Below are positions 57,888 through 64,000 of a stretch of DNA of 64,000 bases, in pieces. Within the stretch, counting starts at the first letter, position 1. The number at the start of each line of letters is the position of its first letter. The notes beneath the pieces are model-generated. The model did not search any database. It worked only from the letters and a program-made list of their open reading frames with translations, and was not told the DNA's origin. The translations under genes were made by a program, and so were the position numbers. The DNA comes from SHZL01 sp963815185 (GTDB lineage Bacteria > Pseudomonadota > Gammaproteobacteria > Xanthomonadales > SZUA-36): assembly GCA_963815185.1 (NCBI GenBank), contig CAWFGC010000012.1:1-64000 (forward strand), given 5' to 3'.

Positions 57888-58685
57888 ATGAATCTCACCC
57901 TCTATCACAGTGTCGAATCGACCTGCGCACAAAAGGTTCGCATCGTTCTGGCGGCCAAGAGTCTTGAATGGGAAGAAATCCGGCTCAATCTGCGCAAGGG
58001 CGAGCAGTTCCATCCGCAATACCTGAAGCTCAATCCCAAGGCCGTGGTGCCGACGCTGGTGCACGATGACGCGGCGATCCGCGAATCCAGCGTGATCAAC
58101 GAGTACCTCGAAGACTGCTTTCCCGGAATCCGGCTGCGACCACCGGATGCCCTGGCCTGCGCGCAGATGCGCCTGCTGGTCAAAACCATCGATGAAGAGG
58201 TGCATCCGGCGATCGGCGTGCTGAGCTACGCGGTGTTTCTGCGGCACCAGATGAACGAACGCATGTCGCCCGGGCAGCTGAAAGAGCACTTCCGCAAGGT
58301 GGCTGATCCGGCGAGGCGCGAACGGCAGCAATCGACCCATGAGCTCGGCCTGGCGGCGCCGGCGGCGCTGATGGCGGTGAAGGCGCTGGACCGCTTCGTC
58401 AAGCAATTGTCCGCCGCGCTTGGTGAGCGATCGTGGCTGGCGGGTGATGACTTTTCGCTGGCGGATGCGGCGGCGTTGCCGTACATGTTCCGGGCACGCG
58501 CGCTGGGCTTGTGGCCACTGTGGGACGAACTCGGCAACGTCGATCCCTGGTTGCAGCGCGGTGAGACCAAAGTTTCGCGCCTGCCGCTGACCGAGATCTT
58601 TGGCTCCGAATCTTTTCACTCGATGGTGGCTGGCTATGCCGGCGCGGATGCGCAGGCCATCCGGCAACTGCTGGAGAATCACTAG
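57888..58685 (+). CDS. Glutathione S-transferase family protein
   Basis: 265 residues. The thioredoxin-like N-terminal domain is recognisable (NLTLYHSVESTCAQKVRIVL, LNPKAVVPTLVHDDAAIRES with the usual cis-Pro and Ser), followed by the helical GST domain with a long insert (MNERMSPGQLKEHFRKVADP) and LAGDDFSLADAAALPYMFR. The cysteine at ESTCAQ could be the active residue as in omega/theta-like bacterial GSTs. It overlaps the next gene by one base (TAGTG), so the two are co-translated. Confidence 0.85.
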   Translation: MNLTLYHSVESTCAQKVRIVLAAKSLEWEEIRLNLRKGEQFHPQYLKLNPKAVVPTLVHDDAAIRESSVINEYLEDCFPGIRLRPPDALACAQMRLLVKTIDEEVHPAIGVLSYAVFLRHQMNERMSPGQLKEHFRKVADPARRERQQSTHELGLAAPAALMAVKALDRFVKQLSAALGERSWLAGDDFSLADAAALPYMFRARALGLWPLWDELGNVDPWLQRGETKVSRLPLTEIFGSESFHSMVAGYAGADAQAIRQLLENH

Positions 58686-59419
58686 TGCAGATCACCGACC
58701 TGAGTTTGCCCATCAACCGTCACATGGCCGGTATCCCCGGGCGCCATGAGTATGACGACAATCCGACCCGCTGCGTGGTGTTTTCCTCGCTCAGCGAGCA
58801 GCAGCGTGAACGTCTGCGCCGGGACGGGCTGGAAATCGCCGACGATTGCCAGATCGCCCACCACATGATGACCCGGCTGGAAATTGTCACGCACGTGGGC
58901 ACGCACATCGATGCACCCTGCCATTTTCTCGATGACCCGATGTCGATCGACAAGGTGCCGCTGGATTTCACGATCAAGCCAGGCCGGGTGATACCGCTGA
59001 CACATCTTGCGCCGCGCTCGCCGGTCACCGCTCACGCTATTCTCGAGACCGGTGTGGATTTCGACGCCAGCGTAATCCCGATATTGCACACTGGCTGGAC
59101 CGACCGCGCCTGGGGGTCCGAGCAGTTCTGGGGGGATATGATTTACCTGGACACGAGCGCCGCGGCCTTGCTGGTGGCGCGCGGTGTCAGCGCGGTGGCG
59201 CTGGATTTCTTTCCCGAAGCGCCGTACTGGCTGGGCATCGACAAAGGCGCCGCGCCCGGGCGCAATCACCGCACCTTGCTCGGCAATCAGACCATCATCA
59301 TCCAGATGCTGACCAATATCGGCGGGATTCCTGACGGGGACTTCACGCTGGCAGGCGTGCCCCTGCGCCTCGAGGGCATCGATGGCTCTCCGGCCCGCGT
59401 GTTTGCGATAACTGCATAG
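58685..59419 (+). CDS. Cyclase-family (kynurenine formamidase-like) hydrolase
   Basis: 244 residues with a GTG start overlapping the stop of the GST gene. The cyclase signature reads THVGTHIDAPCHFLDDP, with two metal-binding His and Asp, followed by later metal ligands near ARGVSAVALDFFPEAP. Members hydrolyse N-formylkynurenine, cyclic amides or related esters in a metal-dependent way. The GST partner suggests a small catabolic pair. Substrate unknown. Confidence 0.85.
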   Translation: MQITDLSLPINRHMAGIPGRHEYDDNPTRCVVFSSLSEQQRERLRRDGLEIADDCQIAHHMMTRLEIVTHVGTHIDAPCHFLDDPMSIDKVPLDFTIKPGRVIPLTHLAPRSPVTAHAILETGVDFDASVIPILHTGWTDRAWGSEQFWGDMIYLDTSAAALLVARGVSAVALDFFPEAPYWLGIDKGAAPGRNHRTLLGNQTIIIQMLTNIGGIPDGDFTLAGVPLRLEGIDGSPARVFAITA

Positions 59420-60219
59420 GAACCTGCCGGTTCGGACATTCTGCATTTCGCGATAGGTCGTGATCGATTTGCCGTCGGCGGACCATGTCTTCAAGAGCCG
59501 TCTCCAAGTCGGGGAACTTCGCGCATATTAGCTGAATTGTTTGCGAGGCCATATAGCGGTCGAGTGCGGCTTCAGGCGTTGAGCGCCACCGCTGTTCGCG
59601 AGCTGTCGGTGGACGGCTCCACCTGCCGAGCGCCGCTCAATGGCGAAGGCTACAGCGATTCGATGGATTGGGTGAGCGAACTTCCAAACGCTGATTCTGC
59701 AATCAATTTGTCGCAAAAAATTTGCAATTTGCGTTGCACAGTGGTAATCCTGATTACCAGCCACCAGGTAACCGCGCAGTCTTTTGCAACAGCGGTGCGT
59801 TGGCTTCCGGTTTTACCGCTTTGCCAGTTATTTGCACTTCAATTATTTCTGGCAGGGCTTCAATCTCTATTTCAAAGGGGTGCACTGCCGATTGTTTCGT
59901 CGGCACGTGAGGTGCGTTCGCGAAAGTTTTTGCGCGGCGCAAAGTAACACCGTTTGCATTCCGTCGAGGATTGCAGGCCTTTTGGAATACGGCGATGAAG
60001 GATCATCAGAAAGACAGCCGGAAACAGCCCCAATTCACATTCACCGGTGAATTTACGCGATCCCGAATGTCACACCCAGACAAGTCTGCACAGCAGTATT
60101 CCGCCCGCAGCAAGGCTGCTAAAGATCAAAAGAACTTATTGCTACCGGATATTCAAAGCCGGTCACGAGTTTGTTGAACCGCCCACACCCCCGTGGCGCG
60201 GAATTAAAGGAGAAGGGAA
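59420..60219. other. Long intergenic region upstream of the RiPP-like cluster
   Basis: About 800 bases without a convincing gene. Several short frames exist on both strands but none has a good start or known family. A 60-codon frame at 59995-60177 ends in Cys and is noted separately. Just before the next gene, AAAGGAGAAGGG (60207-60217) is a very strong ribosome site. The region likely carries the cluster promoter; I could not identify one. Confidence 0.4.
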
Positions 60220-60801
60220 ATGGCAAGGAAGCTGGAACGCAGGGATTTTGTCATCAAGGATTTGGTCGTGAGCGTTGGCGGTGGCAGCCGCGGCGGCACC
60301 TGGTTACCCGGCCCGGATGACGAGACGCCGCCGTCGCCGATTTCGCCAATAGCGAGCGTGTTGGTAAATATTGGCCTCATCGAGTCAGTGCGGGCAACCG
60401 TTATCGACGCGCTCAAGTCCAAAAAGGGCTTCGAATCGATCGGCCAGGCATTTATCGCGGGCAAGGCCAGTGGCGATTCGACGATACGCACCGCGATTCA
60501 GGAAATCGGTTCAGCGGTGGTCGCCAGCGCCGCCTATTCGGCGTTGGGCGGAGGTGGTTCGGTGGGTTATCCCAATCCCGAATGCGGTGGCAGTTCCCTC
60601 GAAACGATTCCGACCCCGATCACACCGGTTGTTCATTTCGGACTGGAAGTGCACCGCGTGACCGAGTTGCCGAGGCTTAAGGCGCAATTGGCGGAAACCA
60701 TGAAATATATCGACCAGGCGATTGCGAACCGCGCGCCGCACGGCAAGGAAGTCGGTGTCGTACGAGAGCAGTTGCAAGGAGCGTTGAAAAGCCTGGGCTA
60801 G
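60220..60801 (+). CDS. Protein of unknown function, possible atypical RiPP substrate or partner
   Basis: 193 residues with a very strong Shine-Dalgarno (AAAGGAG). The N terminus (RRDFVIKDLVVSVGGG) resembles the short amphipathic leader element seen in several RiPP precursors. A Gly/Ser/Ala-rich middle (AVVASAAYSALGGGGSVGYP) contains the only Cys, C122 (in PNPECGG), with many Ser/Thr. The C terminus is a charged helix. It is far longer than usual precursors. It has no enzyme motif. The alternative is an accessory or immunity protein. Eight bases separate it from the next gene. Confidence 0.5.
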   Translation: MARKLERRDFVIKDLVVSVGGGSRGGTWLPGPDDETPPSPISPIASVLVNIGLIESVRATVIDALKSKKGFESIGQAFIAGKASGDSTIRTAIQEIGSAVVASAAYSALGGGGSVGYPNPECGGSSLETIPTPITPVVHFGLEVHRVTELPRLKAQLAETMKYIDQAIANRAPHGKEVGVVREQLQGALKSLG

Positions 60802-60808
60802 CTGCGCG

Positions 60809-61564
60809 ATGACAGGGCGGATTGGCGCACTGTCAGAAAGGGCACTCTATCTGGCAGCTGGACTGAACGTTGCTGAAACGACGCGGCTTGCACGCTGGCT
60901 GTATCGCTATGGCACCGTCCCGTGCAGTCCGGAAATCGGGCGTAACTTTGGCCACGGCGACGATCCGATGGCGGTGCTCGGTCTCACGCCAGGCGGTGCT
61001 GCGCGGCAAATACTGGAAGTTTCCTACGAGGCAACGACCTTCCCCGGCTGGCTGAGCTTCGCTCGTGATTCGGGGCCGGTTGCCGGTCAGGCCGCCTGCA
61101 AGCTCTATGTCAGCCCACAGCCTGCCGCGTTGGCCGCAGCGTTTCCGGCAATTGCCGAAATCTTTGCGCGCATGAATGTGCGGTCGTTCAAGGTGGGAAG
61201 AGGCATCGATGGGCTGCTGCGGCCGGACAAGGTCGTTGCCTATTTCAACGATCGCGCCGCGCTTGGCAGGGTTGCCCGGGAACTCGCCGGACGGCTTGCC
61301 GGTTGTGCTGCACAACCGGTTCCGTTTACCGCCGAGGCGGGCGGCGACGGCTTGTTGTCCTGGGGGACCGATCCGCCACTGGGAACTGACGGCATGAGCT
61401 GGCGATCATGGATCACCCGGCGGCTGGCAGAAGGGCTGATGCGCGCGCGCCCCGCAAGCGGTTCCGACGCCGTCGCGGCGGCGCTTCGCCACGTTGCTGC
61501 ACAGGGTGTGGAATGTGCGACGTGGACCATCGGCAGCTTTTCACCTGCGCCTGCCACAACATGA
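60809..61564 (+). CDS. Lanthipeptide-synthetase lyase-domain-like protein (putative)
   Basis: 251 residues. A middle segment (CKLYVSPQPAALAAAFPAI, then RSFKVGRGIDGLLRPDKVVA, PVPFTAEAGG and GLLSWGTDPP) follows the order of the N-terminal phospho-Ser/Thr lyase domain of class III LanKC enzymes (KxHVS, FK, K..YP, then an SWG/RWG stretch). The match is by pattern only and the catalytic residues of that domain were not confirmed. Here the domain would be a separate protein, while in LanKC it is fused to the kinase. Its stop overlaps the start of the kinase gene (ATGA), so the two are coupled. Confidence 0.5.
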   Translation: MTGRIGALSERALYLAAGLNVAETTRLARWLYRYGTVPCSPEIGRNFGHGDDPMAVLGLTPGGAARQILEVSYEATTFPGWLSFARDSGPVAGQAACKLYVSPQPAALAAAFPAIAEIFARMNVRSFKVGRGIDGLLRPDKVVAYFNDRAALGRVARELAGRLAGCAAQPVPFTAEAGGDGLLSWGTDPPLGTDGMSWRSWITRRLAEGLMRARPASGSDAVAAALRHVAAQGVECATWTIGSFSPAPATT

Positions 61565-63553
61565 CAGCGCCGCAGCAAGATCTGACTACAACGCAATTTG
61601 TCCTGCCGCCGGACGCAAAGCTGCTTTCTGTCGACGAGCTTGCGCCGCGCCTGCGCGCCAAAATCGGGCCGGCCGAAAGCAGCGATGTGGTCGTTACAAG
61701 ACCCGGTTTTCGTGTCACGACCCGGCTGGTGACAGCATCGCTGGCTGCGCTTTTGACCGAGTTCCGCAGCGCCTGCCTGCTCACGGATGCCATTGCCCGC
61801 TTCAGCCGGTCACACCGGCAGGACGCAGCCGAAATTCTCGAACTGAGCTTCGATGCGCTCGCAACATTTATTGACGGGCGCATACTGGTTGCCGCGAACT
61901 CTTCCGATGTCGCGGCCGCTACGCCAAGTCTGGCCGCTGGTCAGGCAGTCGCGGACATGGAGATCGTGCATCTGGTGCGCGCCCTCGATGACACCGAAGT
62001 CTATCGTGCGCGCATCGCAGATGGAGCGGTGGCGGCGCTGAAGATTGCGCGCGACGACCGCGCTGCGGAAATGCTGGCCCGCGAAGCAGAAATTCTGGCT
62101 CAGCTCGGCGGCGGGGACACGCCGAGATTGCTGGCGCAGGGCAGCTACGAGGGCCGCGTCTGGTTGACGATGGAATGGCGCAAGGGCGTGCCGGTTTCAA
62201 TCGCGGCGCAGCAGCTACGCGCCAGCGGTGACCGCGCGCGACTTCACCGGCTTGTGGTCCGGCTGCTGGAAGGCTATGCACGATTGCATGAAAAGGGAAT
62301 CATTCATGGTGACGTCCACCCGAGCAATGTTCTTGTAGACGACAATGGCGCGATAACCATACTGGATTTTGGCCGTGCCGGGCGGACAGTGGATTCAGGT
62401 GAAATGGATGCAAGCCGCGCCGGCATCGCCCATTTTCATGACCCGCAGATGGCAACCGCGTTGCTTGCCGGCATGGTTCCACCTGCCGCTTCAACGGTCG
62501 CTGAACAATATGCACTGGCGGTACTTGTCTATCTTCTGTTGACGGGCCTGTATCCGGTCCAGGCGGTAGCGGACCATCGTGAACTGCTGACACGGATCGT
62601 CACCCGCCCGCCCTTGCCATTTTCCGCGCGCGGGGTGGATGCCTCGCCCCGGGTAGAGCGTGTGTTGCGCTGCGCGCTTGCGAAGGACGAAGCCGCCCGA
62701 TTTGTCGACACTGCCGATTTTGCCCGGGCGATGCGTCAGACCGGCGTCCCGCGGCGAAGGACGGTGCGCAGCTATCCCTACGTTGAGCACGTGATACGGC
62801 TACTCAGCAAGGGTGAAAGTCCGCCCGGATGTGCCCCGGCCGGCACTGCCTGGGTCTCGCTGAGAGCCGCATTAGCCCGCTCTGATGCCGAATTGCTGGC
62901 GGTCGCCAGTTACTGGGCATCGCGCAGCGGGAAGGGTCTCCAGGCGGCGGCCATCTCCGCCCATATCGCTCTCGCCCGGTCCGATCAGGCCGAGCTGCAG
63001 GATGCGTCGCGGGCATTCGTTGCCGCAGCCCGGAAATTGCGCCGGGAAGAAGCTCGAAGCCGGGCGTTGCTGGAAGCCGCTGTAATCCTGGAAGAATCGG
63101 TTGCATTCGATCTGGAGCCACTCAAAGAATGGGCCAGACTTTCGCTGGATCAAATCTGGACCAGTTCGGCAATGAGCTCGCACCTGATCCAGGCGGCACT
63201 CGCGCTGGTGCGCGCAGGCACGATGGCGCAGCCAACCGGAGTATACGAAGCACTCGACCGGCTTAAAGAGGGTTCGGTCTGGTTATGGGGGCAGGCCTTC
63301 GATCTGTGGCAACAAGCTGAGCATCTCGAACGCGCGCGCGTGGCTCCGCTGCCGCGCAGTCCGTCTGTCGCGTGGCCTGGCACTCCTGCGTCTGCACCAA
63401 TTGACCGGCGAAGTGCGCTGGGTTGCCGCAGCAAAGCGGACCACATCTCACCAGCTCAGCAAGGCTCCAGGCATTGACGCTGCGCTGCTGGCGATCGAAC
63501 TCGAAATGCCGGCACGGGCCAAGGCGATGCCGTGCAGCGGGAAATTGGACTGA
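61561..63553 (+). CDS. RRE-like / LanKC-type kinase with LanC-like C-terminal region, frameshifted
   Basis: Start at the ATG at 61561. Residues 13-112 (DVVVTRPGFRVTTRLVTASL, AALLTEFRSACLLTDAIARF) follow a PqqD/RRE-like pattern. The kinase spans about 130-400: K161 in VAALKIA, catalytic D251 in IIHGDVHPSNVLV, and D269 in ILDFGRAG. A helical region follows. The frame breaks in the CG run near 63331-63340; one base less continues as ALLRLHQLTGEVRWVAAAKR to LLAIELEMPARAKAMP and a stop at 63553, which resembles LanC C termini. Zn-ligand motifs of LanC are not seen. Corrected length is about 663 residues. Confidence 0.55.
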
Positions 63554-63631
63554 ATGCTTTCAGCTATTCCCGGCAGGCAGTCAGGTTTCCGCCATTTCCT
63601 TGCGCGCACTGCTGCGCTGTAGCGCCCGCAT

Positions 63632-64000
63632 TCATTGACGGGCCACATCCTTGTTGAAAAGTGTAAAGTTGAGCCCGAACAAGGTGCCAAAATAGGCTCG
63701 CCCGAGGTAGAAACCCGGCCGCACCATCCTGATCTCGTCGCGAATCATCAGTCCATCCTTGCCGGCCAGGCGATCGATTTTCTCGATATAGCCGTCTATC
63801 TGGGCCGTCTCCGCGTAATCGATAATTACCGAGGGGCGGCGTGGGTCAAACTGGCTGTCACCCGTGTAGAGTTTGGCTGGAAACAGCAGCGCCACGTCTT
63901 TGCCGAATATCTCCTCGACGCGCATTTCGTCCATGCTGACACCGAACAAAGCGCCGACAACGCGTTCCTTGTCGATCATGTTGCGCAGTACACCCGGCTC
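63632..64000 (-). CDS. Protein of unknown function, partial at the window edge
   Basis: The frame is open to the window end, so the true start lies outside. The visible 122 codons contain KDVALLFPAKLYTGDSQFDP, SVIIDYAETAQIDGYIEKID and RPGFYLGRAYFGTLFGLNFT. The last segment resembles endings of small lipid-linked or hypothetical Gram-negative proteins. No function assigned. It is convergent with the kinase gene. Confidence 0.6.
   Translation of the reverse strand, partial: EPGVLRNMIDKERVVGALFGVSMDEMRVEEIFGKDVALLFPAKLYTGDSQFDPRRPSVIIDYAETAQIDGYIEKIDRLAGKDGLMIRDEIRMVRPGFYLGRAYFGTLFGLNFTLFNKDVARQ

Noticed and set aside
59754..59942. 62-residue minus-strand frame ahead of the RiPP-like cluster
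   Set aside because: Looks mildly protein-like (HPFEIEIEALPEIIEVQITG) but has no ribosome site and no recognisable family.
1..64000. CRISPR array, tRNA or rRNA genes
   Set aside because: No regularly spaced direct repeats and no rRNA-like or tRNA cloverleaf sequence noticed while reading both strands; a covariance model search would be decisive.

Overview
The window reads as chromosomal DNA of a Gram-negative proteobacterium, most likely an uncultured gammaproteobacterium. The evidence is two TonB-dependent receptors with the VTA.KR plug start, lipobox lipoproteins, a MurE with the DAP-type DNPR motif, an iron SOD, and GC-rich codon use. This placement is an inference from gene content. I see no rRNA, tRNA, CRISPR array, transposase or prophage.

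Layout. 1-2.9 kb: a lipoprotein, two related SAM methyltransferases and a converging family 2 glycosyltransferase. 3-7.4 kb: an oxidoreductase remnant, an EamA transporter and a six-haem cytochrome. 7.4-14.3 kb: a GH25 lysozyme, a lipoprotein, then MurE, a possible 44-residue ORF, a cyclic-peptide-type ABC exporter and an SPFH protein, the last three stop/start overlapped. 14.4-20.2 kb: DUF779 plus aldehyde dehydrogenase, a small membrane protein, a nitrilase-family amidase and a DUF222/HNH protein. 20.3-29.6 kb: a TonB receptor, metallo-beta-lactamase-fold hydrolase, membrane proteins, a secreted protein, SDR, sodB and a sterol-desaturase-like protein. 29.7-40.1 kb: a large AAA/STAND regulator, OPT transporter, serine hydrolase, APC permease and secreted proteins. 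40.4-46.6 kb: a papain-like protease joined to a lipase-like region, and a four-gene sugar ABC importer. 46.7-53.2 kb: a MarR-like regulator divergent from an NTF2-like protein, then a TonB receptor, a lipoprotein, a MOSC/flavin/2Fe-2S reductase and an isochorismatase-like hydrolase. 53.3-59.4 kb: a quinone oxidoreductase, an orphan molybdopterin subunit with a second-copy remnant, a GST and a cyclase-family hydrolase. 60.2-63.6 kb: a compact three-gene cluster that looks like a RiPP (lanthipeptide-like) maturation system. A partial gene closes the window.

Two themes stand out. First, the 60.2-63.6 kb cluster: a 193-residue protein, a separate protein resembling the lyase domain of class III lanthipeptide synthetases, and a kinase with an N-terminal PqqD/RRE-like region and a C-terminal LanC-like helical region. 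This is the best candidate for an undescribed system. Second, at least six otherwise intact genes carry single frameshifts (aldehyde dehydrogenase, HNH protein, DUF2157 protein, STAND regulator, serine hydrolase, RiPP kinase), and several short dispersed palindromic repeats lie at gene ends, in two cases supplying the stop codon.
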